Origin: Micropterix aruncella | Taxonomy: Eukaryota; Arthropoda; Insecta; Lepidoptera; Micropterigidae | Assembly: GCA_944548615.1 (NCBI GenBank) | Contig: OX155978.1 | Coordinates: forward strand, 5,069,602 to 5,133,601 | Length of the DNA: 64,000 bases | Direction: 5' to 3' | Part shown: in pieces, positions 11,491 through 22,589 of the stretch | Numbering within the stretch: position 1 is the stretch's first letter | How the letters are laid out: every line of letters begins with the position of its first letter | Program-made: the position numbers and the translations under genes | The notes under the pieces: model-generated | What the model was told of the DNA's origin: nothing | The model's input: the letters and a program-made list of their open reading frames with translations, nothing else | Databases searched by the model: none

Positions 11491-11743
11491 ATTTTTTCCG
11501 TTTAATTGTTTTGCAGAATTTACTGTAAACTTATTTCTAAAATTTTAAATTTTTGTTTTGATAATTTTTAAGGATATTAATTTTTGTACTGATACTTTTG
11601 TAAATCATGAGATAGACGCCGCATACGCAATTATTACATAAGCATGCGGAGTAGGCATAAACTATTATACTCTATTTAGTAACAATGTAAAAATATTAGC
11701 GATAACCATATATTATTAGAGTATTGTTTGTATACTAAATAAA
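11491..11743. other. No feature recognised
   Basis: AT-rich spacer. Confidence 0.3.
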
Positions 11744-12753
11744 TCTATACTAATATTATAAAGAGGTAAAGTTTGTGAGGTTGTAGGAAGTACTCTCTGG
11801 ATCTACTGAACCGATTTTGAAAATTATTTTACCAATAGAAAGCCACGTTATTTGTGAGTGTCGTAGCCTATATATTAATCCGAAAAATGAAAAGACTTTT
11901 TCGTGGTAGTCGGATTTGCAAAGTAAGTCGGAGAAAAAACGGTCGAATGAAAACGTTTCTAACGAACGCTGCCTTAACAATGAGAGATATATGATTGAGT
12001 TCTAGAGAAAAGTTGTAGATCTTGATAATACCTACAAAAAAGTTAGCGACAGCATATGCCTAACTTTTATATTTAAGTCACAAAAAGTAGTATTTTGTAT
12101 TAAAAAAATAATTTAAATCGTTAGGTCATGTTTATTGATCATATTATAAACAATTATGAATTCTTATCAAAATAAGTAAACTTATCGTCTCAAGTGTTTA
12201 AAACAAAAGACTTTTCCCTTTTACTCCATAAATGGTTAAAGAGATAATGCGACAGAGGTATGGAACCACGACCGTATCTACGCTGCCTTAACGATGAAAG
12301 ATATTTGATTAAGTTCTAGAGAAAAGTTGTAGAGCTTAGAAATGCTTACAATAAATATGTCTAAATTTAATATTTAACTTACAAAAAGTAATTTTTTATA
12401 TTAAAAAAAATATTTAAATCGTTAGGTCATGTTTATTGGTCAATATCAACAATTATGAATTCATATCAAAATAAGTAAATTTATCGTCTCAAGTGTTTAA
12501 AACAAAAGACTTTTCCCTGATACTGCATATAATTTCCCTTTTACTGCATACATGGTTAAAGAGATGAGACACTCACAAATAACGATAATATAGTCAAATC
12601 GGCATGCAAATACATACATATTAGTAAAATTATAACCCTTCTTTTGGCAGTCAGCAAATAAATCATAGCACTCAGTACTAACCGAACCACACTCATAATT
12701 TCATCACAAGTAAAAAGTTTTACCGCCCAACGAAGTGGGCACGGGTCAGCTAG
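11744..12753 (+). mobile_element. Complete non-autonomous Helitron (1,010 bp)
   Basis: Starts TCTATACTAATATTATAAAG after an A and ends GTGGGCACGGGTCAGCTAG before a T. These are a 5'-TC, a 3'-CTAG and an A/T insertion site, as known for Helitrons. It has no Rep/helicase frame, so it needs a helper. Inside it, about 11968-12281 is repeated as about 12282-12560, including CTGCCTTAACRATGARAGAT and TCGTCTCAAGTGTTTAAAAC. The short ORFs in it are not meaningful. Confidence 0.85.
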
Positions 12754-13559
12754 TTCTTGAATAAATAAATTAGATATGAAAATCAAAATAAATTATGTGA
12801 ATTATAAACAGAATATCAAACATATAATTAAAAATATTAACAATAAAACAATGAAGAATTAAACATTATTTAACTTTAAAATTACGGTGAATTAAATTTC
12901 CTTTTTATAATCATGTTTCTTTATTTAGTTTGCAACAAATCTCGAATTCTTTTATGTAATAAAATGCATTTTCTGATACGATTTAGTTAATGCCATTCAG
13001 AGTGTGTAACCCGCGTTACGCGAAAAGGTTGACGTATTATCTCGTACGGGATATAATGGGTCTGGAACGCTTCTATAGTTTGTATGTATTTAGCGAGTTG
13101 CCGGAGATTTTATTACACGAATTATACGAGATAGTGTTTTGCTGAATATTACGCATGAGAGGATTGTGCTTAAACTTTGGAAGATCGAGCAGGAACTTCT
13201 ATCACATGGCTCTTCTGTTAAGTCGTGATTTTATAATAACGACTCTTTATTAAGACTGCGCCGACCATAATTCACCGGCGTTAAATAGGTATTTAACGCA
13301 GCACACCAGTTGGCGCCAATTGGCGTGACAATACCGCGTCGATTATCGTCGCTTAAACAAAAGTACCGTGTAAGTCAAAATTAGATATTTTTCAGGAGAA
13401 GCAGAAAACTGATTCATTGTTAACTATTTCGTCTTATATTTATATTTAACTATATCACAGTAATTAAGATAAACGATGTCATAATTATTTGAATACATGG
13501 CAGCTCTCTGATTGTGCATTTTCAACGCGGTTATGAGCTCAGAGGCCGTCCACATATTA
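12754..13559. other. No feature recognised; possibly unique intron or flank
   Basis: AT-rich at first, then mixed composition (12990-13400). No coding frame and no repeat partner elsewhere in the window. Confidence 0.35.
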
Positions 13560-13690
13560 CGTAATCACGTTTTTGGGATTTTCTACCACCACCCCCCCCC
13601 CTTCCCACATGTTAACAGACGTAATCAGCGGCCTTACTCCCCCCCCCCCCCCTTCTAAAATTACGTATCCAACCGAATTTGCGGAAAATG
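13560..13690. repeat. Poly-C-rich repeat fragment
   Basis: Two C-homopolymer runs (near 13590-13600 and 13638-13652) between ACGTAATCACG and ATTACGTATCC, which face each other as an imperfect inverted pair. Probably a TE fragment. The ORF across it is a homopolymer artefact. Confidence 0.4.
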
Positions 13691-13742
13691 ACAAAATTCA
13701 TGAACCCAGCGTTTGCAAAGTGTTAAGTGGTAAGGTGTTAAT

Positions 13743-14418
13743 GGAGCTAATGGGCCTTTTCTGAGTTGACCACGAAGACCCATTCTGTTCAGTGTTGGTC
13801 ACACTCACAGGTCAACAACCATCCAGCGGCCTCCACGCCTCCTCCACAAGTGCGAGCCCGGGTAGGACTCTGGCCTTAGGGCTAGTTTCCCCCAGGAGTC
13901 AAACTTCTAGCGCTGCTGGACGGTCTGCGCACCGTTGTAACTCAATCGATTGTGCATTCTGACTAACAGTCGGGGGAGTCTGGAAACAGTACTGTTCCCT
14001 ATAGAGCGGGAGTGGTTGCTGACTTTACGGCGACTGCTCTTGAAACGACCATCGGGTACCCGATCCTGGGTGAACAGCCGGGCAAAGGATGTCGTGGTCC
14101 GCGATAGATTCGGTTTACACCGTTTCACCGCTTCGTAAGGGAGAGAACGCGCAAGCGACCTCGAACTCGTAACCAATCGAAAGACCGGAGTAATCTGGTC
14201 GCAACTGGAAGTAAGGCCGCGAGTGTCGGCCCGCTGGGTAACATGCCTGACTATCTCGAGGATAAGGCGTTGGCCTCTTACGGGCATGTGGCAGAGCTTG
14301 ACAGTGGACTGTTTTTGTCCTAAGTCTTCTGCGCTCACCTTACAGGGATAGAAAGATCAAATTTCGATAAAACTTCCCGAGGTCACGGGTTCGCCCGTTG
14401 TAGTTGTCAGCTCTAGTT
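13743..14418 (+). mobile_element. Rep-B retroposon, near full length
   Basis: Runs from GGAGCTAATGGGCC to the tail hairpin ACGGGTTCGCCCGT followed by TGTAGTTGTCAGCTC. At about 676 bp it matches the length of the TSD-bounded copies at 15786, 44040 and 55407. No clear target-site duplication was found. Minus-strand open frames here recur in other copies but contain no recognisable domain. Confidence 0.8.
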
Positions 14419-14465
14419 GTTCCAAACACAAATATTTTGTAATGCTGTAATAATGTGTCTCGTGC

Positions 14466-15132
14466 TTAACTACGTAACGACCAAATTTGGTTGCACATTA
14501 GAACACCGTTGACTACGTAACGACCTATATTGGTGGCTTGCTCTTGGAGCACACAGTAATATTGTTTTCTAATTCGAACGCATCCCAAAATCCATACCAG
14601 AAATCTCATTATTACCATAGATACATAGACGGCCGCTAGAATAATTTCGCGCGCCATTTCGTGGATATTTCTGGTAAAATTCCATTGTCAAACATCATCA
14701 TTTTTTTTTATCGAGAAATCAACAAAAAATTTATTGGTTTCTATGAGCTAATATCTAAATATTTTTGTATGTAATAAAGCAAAACGAAATATTACCTTTG
14801 ATAGAGAATCTTATAAAGATCACGATAGTATCTACAATTTCTAAAAGGGTTCCGTATTTTTCCGTAAGACAAGTACAAGTTAGAAATGCCGAGTTTTTTT
14901 CACTTTTTCGACTTTCTCATATTTTTTCATAATTATCTAATTATTTTACAAAATGAGATTTTAATATTTTATATTCGAAATTTCAATGCGATCCTTGCAC
15001 AGTTATTCTTTTTATGATTGCTATAGTAGTTCCATAGTTATAGTACATTTTGTCGAGCGCGGCGATATTGCAAGAAATTCCAATAAATTGCCGCGGTCTG
15101 CCATGAAATTATACCGCTACTCGAAGGGTTAA
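14466..15132 (+). mobile_element. TTAA MITE family 1, copy 1
   Basis: Flanked by TTAA on both sides. The right end reads CTACTCGAAGGGTTAA. The left end lacks about 8 bases of the expected TTAACCCTTCGGC. Collinear with 23885-24518 (inverted), 34293-34571 (inverted, truncated) and 39474-40106. No transposase frame. piggyBac-type by its TTAA target and CCC ends. Confidence 0.75.
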
Positions 15133-15772
15133 CTTCAAATAAATAAATACTTAACAATGATAGCACAACATGACGCTCTGTATATTCTAGCAATTCCTAG
15201 TTATGGCTATTCGTTTGTTTGTCTATGCTATCATTCGAGCGCCAAAATATAGCTTCATTATTAACATTGAAGTCTCCCACAATTACTATTATTAAGCTCA
15301 AAGTGGTCGTTCGTGCGTTGACGCGGGCGGTTCTTTCAGGAGCGACTGGATCATGTAAATTTCGAGCCTGTTCGTACAACAAACAAACACACGGACGCTC
15401 GCCTTTTTTAATACGGACACACAAATTAATTACGTTTCATCCGTGTGGGGCACAAAGGGGGCAATCAGGCGAGAGACTCTGCCCTGTTTTAAAATGCACG
15501 CAATTAATAATAAGCGCGGACATTTAATGGGAATCCTCGTGCGTGGCTGCTTTGGTCGTTAATGATATTTACGAGAGTTAATTAGTTCTCGATTGTCCGA
15601 AATCTAACACTGTATCATTGATTATATACCGTATTAGAATGCTCAATGTCGTACCACGTTTTGGCAGCTAGGATTTTACTACGATACGCAACGTGTACCT
15701 CACGATTCAATATCGTCTGGGAATACAAGTTCAAATAAGGATTTTATTTAGTTTATTTTATTAAAAACATAC
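15133..15772. other. No feature recognised
   Basis: No convincing ORF. 15400-15530 is moderately GC-rich but carries no identifiable domain. Confidence 0.35.
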
Positions 15773-16243
15773 AGCATAACAACAACTAGACTTGCCAACT
15801 ACAACGGGCGAACCCGTCACCTCAGGAAGTTTTAACGATATTAGATCGTTCTGTCTACCTTGAGGTGAGCGCAGAAGACTTAAGACGAAAAACAATCCAT
15901 TGTCTAGTAACGCCACCTGCCCATCAGAGGCAAACGCCTTACGGCGAGGCACCAGGAAAGGTACAAAGCGGGCAGCTTCACCTCTTGACTACCAGTTTCG
16001 AAGGATATCTCCGTCTGGAATTTACCTTCAGGATGCCTACTGTCTCCTGACTGGTTACAGGATCGAGGTCGCTTGAGCGATCCCCTCCCTTACGTAGCGG
16101 CGATACATCCTTTGCCCGGCTGTTCACCCGGTATCGGGTAGCCGATGGTCGTTTCAAGAGCAGCCGCCGTAAGGTCAGCAACCACCCTCGCTATATAGGA
16201 AACAGTATTGCTTCCAGACTCCCCAACTGTTAGTCAGAATGCA

Positions 16244-16600
16244 AATTCGTTTCTGCGGTTCGACCACCATACCACGCAGCTGGTTGGGGGCCACGGAGAG
16301 TTCAGAGCCAAACTATTTGACTTTGGACTTGCCGATGACCCCCGGTGCGCCTGTGGGTATGGTCGCCAAACTGCGGAACACGTAATTTGGTCTTGCCCAA
16401 TTCTAGCGGCTGCACGGGAGAAGTTGATGGATGCAGTGGCCGCGTGCGTTGGGCGCTCTCCGATTTGGTACCCGGATCTGGTCAGTTGTAGGAGCTGCTT
16501 CCAGTCGTTTGGCGAGTTTGTGGAGCACTGGGTGGCTTCTTGGGAAAGCATGAGGCCTCGGGATACCCCCCAGGGGGTACCCTCTTCCTTGGTGGCGTGA
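16244..16600 (+). pseudogene. ORF2 C-terminal zinc-knuckle fragment of the R1-like element
   Basis: Open from the insertion junction to the TGA just before 16600. It encodes the region after the RT/RNase H domains. A CACGYGRQTAEHVIWSCP motif gives the Cys-X-Cys ... His-X4-Cys pattern found at the end of R1/I-group ORF2 proteins, followed by a leucine- and tryptophan-rich tail. The first codons of the open frame come from Rep-B and are not part of the protein. Only about 115 residues survive, so it cannot function alone. Confidence 0.75.
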
Positions 16601-17077
16601 TTCGGCGGCTACTTCCAGCCCGAAGTGCCCGTCTTTGTGTCGGTCTCTTTACCGCCCCGAGGGGCGTTTCGTTCTTTGCAGGATCCAGGGATTCCTCCCC
16701 CCGTGGCTGCTCCGAGACCTGCCCACGGACCGTGCGCCTCCACCATCATCGTTTCTGATGCGTCCTCTACCCCGCTCACCGGCCCTAAATTTGTGATATT
16801 TGTTGTTTTTTTTTTCTTTTCTATTGTGAATATGGTAAATTTAGTATTATTTTTGTAAATTTTTACTTTGTAAATATCTTTTATTTTAAATAAATGGGTT
16901 CTCGGGGCGGTACGGGGGGGTGGTTTACCCTATTTCACCCCCTGCGCGTTCTACCCTTCTGGTACGCGCAGGGTTGTCGTAGCACGACATCCCGGGCAGA
17001 CAAGACGACCCTCGTCGTTATAACTGCCCGGGCGGTGGGCGGGGTTTGCTGCCCTCACCTATCGCCTTGAAACTCTT
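16244..17077 (+). mobile_element. 5'-truncated R1/I-like non-LTR retrotransposon inserted in Rep-B
   Basis: Bounded by the exact 19-bp TSD AACTGTTAGTCAGAATGCA (16225-16243 and 17078-17096). It carries the extreme C-terminus of ORF2 and a GC-rich 3' UTR that ends in CCTTGAAACTCTT without poly(A), as in R1-clade elements. Confidence 0.85.
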
Positions 17078-17306
17078 AACTGTTAGTCAGAATGCACAAT
17101 CGGTTGGCTTACGCCAAAAGGTGCGCAGACCGTCCAGGAGCGCCAGAAGATTGACTCCTAGGGGAAACTATCCCTAAGGCCAGAGTCCTACCCGGGCTCG
17201 CGCTTCATGCGTGGAGGCCGCCGGATGGGTGTTAACCCGTGAGTTTGACTGACCCTGAACACATGTCTTCGTGACCAAACTACAACAGGGCCCATTAGCT
17301 CCCAAA

Positions 17307-17933
17307 AGCATAACAACAATAGGATATAAACATAATAACTAAAGATAGCGAAACAAATGACGTTTTAAATTATTTACAATATATGAATAAGGAATACAAA
17401 ATATGCTACATTATACAAGCAAAACCTAAAAGAATTTTAAATGTAGAAGTATGTTCGCTATGAGTGTGTATTTGGGTGTTAGTTTATGGGTGTCGGTGTG
17501 GGTTTGTGTGATTGGAAGCGTATGTGTGTTGTGTGTGTGTGTGTGTGCGTCTGCTTGTGTTTCTGTAGGGTTTATGTGCATTTGAGTACATGTAGGAATA
17601 TGGACCTGATGTGACCGGTTTATCCAAGCGTAAATTGGGGGTAGATACCAAGGTTTTTAGTACCTACTGTTTTAATTGGAGATACACTGTAATATAACGA
17701 AATTAGAGCAATTCAAAACAAAGACTCATAGTTTCAAGAGTTTCCCACGCCATGGAGAGAGTCCATAGCCGCAACGAATTACAGGTATACACCCATATTA
17801 AGAATTCGTTGCATGTGTTTGTCAATCGTGATGAAACAGACAGTATTTAGAGCCAGAAGAAGTTGTTGCGAACTTGTTGTAGCTGTCACAGCTCCTGTCA
17901 AGATCGATGTCAAACATTATTGAGTGGAGCATT
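17307..17933. repeat. Intergenic or intronic DNA with a GT-rich tract
   Basis: After the Rep-B TSD, a GT-rich low-complexity tract spans about 17465-17560, with a pure (GT)n core. The remainder shows no ORF or repeat partner. Confidence 0.5.
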
Positions 17934-18020
17934 ATAACGGCCGAACCCGTCACCCCAGGTAGTTAAAACGACATTGTGTCGTTCAGTCTCCCATGGAGTC
18001 AACGTAAAAGACTTAGTGGA
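17934..18020 (-). repeat. Rep-B remnant (tail portion)
   Basis: Diverged ATAACGGCCGAACCCGTCAC ... GTTAAAACGACATTGTGTCGTT ... ACGTAAAAGACTTAG block, the reverse complement of the Rep-B tail. Confidence 0.65.
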
Positions 18021-18105
18021 TAGCATTTAAAATGTCCGCCTTAGAAAAGGCTATTGCCTAGTTAGCCGACATTAAAATAGAATCACTGGCAACAGTTCTG
18101 GCATA

Positions 18106-18394
18106 AAGGCTGATTTACATAGATCCAGTATCTTTGCTGGATCCAGTGCTGGATCGGAATAGACGGTCGGTCTTTCGGATCAATGTCAATCAGCCTTTAA
18201 GGCTGATTTACATTGATCCAGTAGCTGGATCCGGCGTCACTGGGCTCACTCGCTAGATCGCCACTGTATCAATGTAAACACGTTTCTATCCAGTTCAGCG
18301 TCCAGTATCCAGTGCGGGATCGGAATAGACCGACCGTCTATTCCGATCAAGCACTGGATCCAGCACATTTACTGGATCAATGTAAATCAGCCTT
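18106..18394. mobile_element. Two adjacent palindromic MITEs
   Basis: 18106-18197 and 18199-18394 each begin AAGGCTGATTTACAT and end in its complement (ATGTMAATCAGCCTT), with internal GGATCCAGT repeats facing each other. The first looks like an internally deleted copy of the second. No coding capacity. TIR-only DNA transposons of unknown superfamily. Confidence 0.75.
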
Positions 18395-18396
18395 AA

Positions 18397-18706
18397 GGGG
18401 CTCTCTAGACGATCAAGCATGCTTGTCAAGCAACGCCTCGCGGGCGGGGAAGGGATCGTAAACCGCAGGAAATATTGCAAATATATGTTTTTATATTTAC
18501 CAAAAATGCCTAATTTTGTAGTTTATACCAGGAAGTCACGTTTATTAGACGTAATTGATTGATGAATGGCGTGACTCCCTGGTATAAAACTAAAAAAGTA
18601 AGCATTATTGGTAAATATTTTTAAAAAAAAATGCATATTTCCTGCGATTTACGATCCCCTCCCAGCCCGCGACGCGTTGTCAATGCTTGATCGTCTAGAG
18701 AGCCCC
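18397..18706. mobile_element. Foldback MITE with TAA duplication (PIF/Harbinger-like)
   Basis: GGGGCTCTCTAGACGATCAA at the left is mirrored by TTGATCGTCTAGAGAGCCCC on the right, and TAA lies on both sides (18394-18396, 18707-18709). A 3-bp TAA duplication and G-rich TIRs are typical of PIF/Harbinger MITEs. Almost the whole 310 bp folds back, including an inner palindrome around CCAGGGAGTCACG. A second copy lies at 35969-36290. Confidence 0.75.
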
Positions 18707-18834
18707 TAACATGTTATCAGTTTTTTGCTACTGGATTCTTGGCATTGTAACTGTATATGCCCATTTACTGTAGATAATAATTGTAAATTACAAAATTTAA
18801 AAAAAAAAACCACAATACACTGTTAAACGATGCC

Positions 18835-18990
18835 AACGTAAGAGTACAACGCCTTACCGCGAGACACTTGGAAGAACATCCAGCAGGCCAACCTCGCGCT
18901 CTTACTACCAGATTTGGACGGCTTTCTCCGTCCTTCAGTCTGGTCATAGATTCGAGGTCACTGGCGCTTCTACCTGACGTTATCGGTAAT
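18835..18990 (-). repeat. Rep-B remnant (middle portion)
   Basis: CAACGCCTTACCGCGAGA and GATTCGAGGTCACTGGCG blocks correspond to the middle of Rep-B in reverse orientation, diverged. Confidence 0.65.
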
Positions 18991-19320
18991 TCAGAATGAA
19001 TTTGTCGCGGATCCGTTGCACCCTATGCCCATCAAGCTCACTTAGGATGGGCGGCCATAGGATCGTTTCTAAGGATAGGTGACGCCAGGTCAATAGATTA
19101 GCAGGCCCTGTTGAAGCGTTATTATAAAAATAATAACCTTTTGAAAGTTACTAAAAAATTTATAACTTTCAAGATAGGATTACTCCGATCGGACAGCGAA
19201 TTGGGACTTGCGTCATGGTTATTCTTATTTTACACAAAAATACCTTTTTAATGATGTATCATTCATTTCGATTGGTACCAGGATCAATACATTTGTGCCC
19301 ATCATCCTTTCGTTCGTGTA
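18991..19320. other. No feature recognised
   Basis: No supportable gene or repeat. Confidence 0.3.
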
Positions 19321-19324
19321 TGAT

Positions 19325-19680
19325 TGTCCACGTGGTTTACGAGCAGTTCTCTCCGCCCTCACCGAATCGACTGACTTATCCCCTTTTTAAATTATGTAGA
19401 AGTTCGTGCAACTACCACAGTTCGCAGTTCGAGCAACTAACGAAGTTCGACCGCCGTCGGAGAGAGGGCGCTCATCGATTTTATTTATATATATATATAT
19501 ATATTTTAATGTTATTATTATTTGAATTCCGTGTGTGTAGATCACTTGGTTTACGGACGGCTGTTTCCGCCCGCACAGAATCCTCTGACTTATCCTCCTT
19601 TTCATTGAAGTGAAAGTTCGTGCAGTCCCGTACAAACAGCGCGCAAGGTTAATTAGGCAACTCAGCCCCCCGAGCGAAGT
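19325..19680 (+). repeat. Diverged direct duplication around a short AT tract
   Basis: 19325-19450 (GTGGTTTACGAGCAG ... GACTTATCCCCTTTT ... AGTTCGTGCA) is repeated in diverged form at 19545-19680 (TTGGTTTACGGACGG ... GACTTATCCTCCTTTT ... AGTTCGTGCA). Between them is GCGCTCATCGATTTTATTTA, shared with Rep-A-type ends, plus a short (TA)n. An old duplication possibly caused by TE insertion. Confidence 0.5.
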
Positions 19681-20017
19681 TACTCTTATAAATAAAGGTT
19701 TTTTCTGTTCGTTAGCAGAAGAAGCAGAAAGTCCGGCCGTGATGCGAATATCCGATACGGATGGGGTATTCTCCACCCCCCTCTCGAACGGCCTTCGCTT
19801 ATTGATTGACTTTCAAGGGTTTAAGTATGAGGGCTTTCTAGATAGTTTTATTCAGAGGGAAGTAAATGAAAGGAGGTTAAAAGAAGAATCTTTCCATCGG
19901 ATGATAGATGTTTTGTGGATTAAAATCGGGATTTTACCGCGCACTACGGTAAAATTCCGTGAGTTTTGTTCTCGGAATATCTGTGAACTATATACCTATA
20001 GCCGCCTTACTGACTGA
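19610..20017 (+). CDS. Uncharacterised ORF, 135 codons
   Basis: The only medium-length frame in this area without obvious repeats after its first 30 codons. The central part is hydrophilic and moderately charged (REVNERRLKEES near residue 85). No domain, signal peptide or membrane segment is recognisable. The first third overlaps the duplicated 19545-19680 repeat, so the chosen Met may be an artefact. It could be an exon or TE gag-like remnant, or a chance frame. Low confidence. Confidence 0.2.
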   Translation: MKVRAVPYKQRARLIRQLSPPSEVTLINKGFFCSLAEEAESPAVMRISDTDGVFSTPLSNGLRLLIDFQGFKYEGFLDSFIQREVNERRLKEESFHRMIDVLWIKIGILPRTTVKFREFCSRNICELYTYSRLTD

Positions 20018-20215
20018 CACTGGAGGGTTATATTTGTACTGCATATGTATGTATGTATTTGCATGCCAATTTGGGTTTCAAATGAGTGAATGAAATGATT
20101 ATGATTGAATAAATTATGTTTATTTTAATTATTCAAAACTTCTCTGTATACTATATTAGATGTAATGTTATTATTTGGTACCAAAATATATTTTCTTTCG
20201 GGAGTTCCAACCCGA

Positions 20216-20755
20216 GATACGGTCGTGGTTCCATACCTCTGTCGCATTATCTCTTTAACCATTTATGCAGTAAAAGGGAAAAGTCTTTTGTTTTAAACAC
20301 TTGAGACGATAAATTACTTATTTTGATAAGAATTCATATTGTTGATAATATGATCAATAAACAAGACCTAACGATTTATATTATTTTTTTAATATAAAAA
20401 ACTACTTTTTGTGATTTAAATATAAAGTTAGACATATGCTGTCACTAACTTTTTTGTAGGCTTTATCAAGCTCTACAACTTTTCTCTAGAACTCAATCAT
20501 ATATCTCTCATCGTTAAGGCGGCGTTCGTTAGAAACGTTTTCATTCGACCGTTTTTTCTCCGACTTACCTTGCAAATCCGACTACCACGAAAAAGTATTT
20601 TCATTTTTCAGATTAATATATAGCCTGTGACACTCACAAATAACGTGGCTTTCTATTGGTAAAAGAGTTTTCAAAATCGGTTCAGTAGGTCCAGAGATTA
20701 CTCCCTACAACCTGACAAACTCACAAACTTTAGCTCTTTATAATATTATTATAGA
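20216..20755 (-). mobile_element. Helitron, second copy, 3'-truncated
   Basis: Reverse complement of the 5' half of the Helitron at 11744. It ends on the + strand in TAATATTATTATAGA, the complement of the TC start. It breaks off at the sequence corresponding to about 12278 (GGTATGGAACCACGACCGTA), so the 3' hairpin and CTAG are missing. Confidence 0.8.
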
Positions 20756-21274
20756 TTATTATTAGATAGTATTAAGGTACACGAGGGAGATTCCCTCGGC
20801 AAACTATCATTATCTCACTCGAGTAGAACATTCTCATTCTTCTGCCCTCTAAGTCGACGCAGTGGAGGAGTTTAGGAACTTAAAAAGTTGCTCGAGCACT
20901 CCTCAATTTAAACTTGTATCCCCCGGAGAATATCGACGAAAAGGCGACGTACGGTAGGCTGCCTATGCTCGTTATTTAAGGAACGAATCACCGCTTTAAG
21001 GTTTCATTAAATCTGCCTTTAATGAACGCGAGGCAGTATTTTACGTTTATCCGACAGTCACATTACAGACGTTCCGTTTCCGCGTGTAAGCATTTGTGTG
21101 TTAGCATCTTCTGCATCAAACGGTATTAATCTCATCAAAATCGGCACAGATCGTTATAGACTATTATATGAATAAATTTGACTGTCTAAGACTATATATC
21201 AAAAACTATTATGGCGAGTCATGTATAGTCAACAAGTATAGTCATGCTTCTTGCAAGCTATGTGGGGAAAAGGG
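20756..21274. other. No feature recognised
   Basis: Mixed-composition sequence without coding or repeat evidence. Confidence 0.35.
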
Positions 21275-21905
21275 GGGCATTTTATTTTATTTGTTGTGTG
21301 GGGCTTTTCTAAGGTCTTTATGAGCCTTGTAACACTGCGACCATTGCTGATCTCTTGTGTTCGCCACCTACTATAGTTCTGCGCTAAGCCTCGTGTCATT
21401 TAAGAACCGCAACAGGCTTTTGGCGCCAGATTGTTCTACCTCCTCAGGTTGGAGGTCATGACCACCCAAGGGGATGTATCTTTTACGCATCAGCAGGCCA
21501 CACTCGCGCATGAGGTGCAGGGGAGTTTCCTCATGAGGTGCAGGGGAGAATCTGCACATTTTTGTGTCTCGGAGCCTGAGGTTGTACATGTGTTTGTTGA
21601 GGCCACAATGCCCCGTGAGCGCCCTCACCAGTGTGCGTAGAGTGTTCCTATTTAGCGATAAAGCCTCACGGGCCGTCTTAGGGTCGTAAGCCTTAATTAG
21701 CGCTTTGGATTGATTCAACCCTGGCGTGTTGTTCCAGTAGTTGACGGATTGTTCTAAACATATTTGTTTGAGCATTAGGTTTGCAAGGCTTTTTGGTATG
21801 CCACAGCGAGGTTTAGGGCCGTATAACTTTCCCTTTGCTCCCGTCTTAGCAAGTTCGTCGGTTTTTCATTTCCCTCGATTCCTGCATGGCCGGGAAAGAG
21901 GGGCA
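21275..21905 (-). pseudogene. RNase H / ORF2 C-terminus of an I/R1-like non-LTR element
   Basis: Reading the minus strand, PGHAGIEGNEK (RNase H signature, near 21880) is followed after a frameshift by DELAKTGAKGK and then the frame 21775-21371. The terminal zinc-knuckle, which is MCRFCQGAEETPLHLMCECG in the sister copy at 29757, is damaged here. A short duplication of CTCCCCTGCACCTCATG replaces the second Cys with SPAPH, and a later Cys is Arg. The 3' UTR (21275-21370) matches 29934-30025. Non-functional remnant. Confidence 0.75.
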
Positions 21906-22589
21906 TACTGGGGTATTAGGGGCATAGCGGGGAATGCCTCATGCGGCTCGAACGAAACGCTGCGCAGTGTCAAATGGCTAGCTTTGATTGGTCGTCAATC
22001 TGCTCGTGACCTTCACGAGCAACCCACGCCATTTCGACAGCCGTTTATGCTATATTAGTAAAAGTCCCAAAATCGGTGTTTTAATTAACATAAAAAAGCG
22101 TGAAATTAAACAGCAATTGTTTCTCAAACCTAATAACATATTGTCATGGCTATTTTTTCGTTTGGTAACAGTTGCCTTTAAGACTTCTTAATTATACATA
22201 CAGGATTGGTTGTGAAAAAGGTAAGATGGCGCCAGTTTGTGTTCGCTTTTGAAAAAACCGCTGGTGCATACCTCTTCAACCCCACATACGGGGCATAGTG
22301 GGGCAAACGCCATTTTACATTATATATTTTTTATATATAAGTAATGCAAATACTAAAAATAACAGTAAACAATTTCAGCGTAGGAATTATGCATAAAAAT
22401 ACTTACAAAATTGAATCAAAAGCAGAAAAAAGAATACATCGTATAGTCTAGTGGCAACGTCACCTAACTAGGCCGGGACCTGTTCTAAGGTAAACATTTA
22501 TTTTTGAATGTGCTTGCAACAATACCGTGTTTATAAAAATGGCATATATTTCATGTATGCATAAAATAATATAATTGCAAAACCATATT
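21906..22589. other. No feature recognised
   Basis: No coding evidence. One isolated GATGGCGCC motif near 22226. Confidence 0.3.

Larger units (their letters stand above)
15786..17306 (-). mobile_element. Full-length Rep-B retroposon interrupted by an R1-like insertion
   Basis: Flanked by the 13-bp direct repeat AGCATAACAACAA at 15773-15785 and 17307-17319. Reading the minus strand it starts at the GGGAGCTAATGGGCCC head and ends in GGGTTCGCCCGTTGTAGTTG. Removing the inserted 834 bases and one 19-bp TSD leaves about 668 bp, matching the other full copies. The TSD shows that the pre-interruption unit moved as a discrete retroposon. Confidence 0.9.

Noticed and set aside
13907..14338. 143-codon minus-strand ORF that recurs in other Rep-B copies
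   Set aside because: The recurrence follows from Rep-B copying. The frame is broken differently in each copy and no motif is recognisable, so I treat Rep-B as non-coding.
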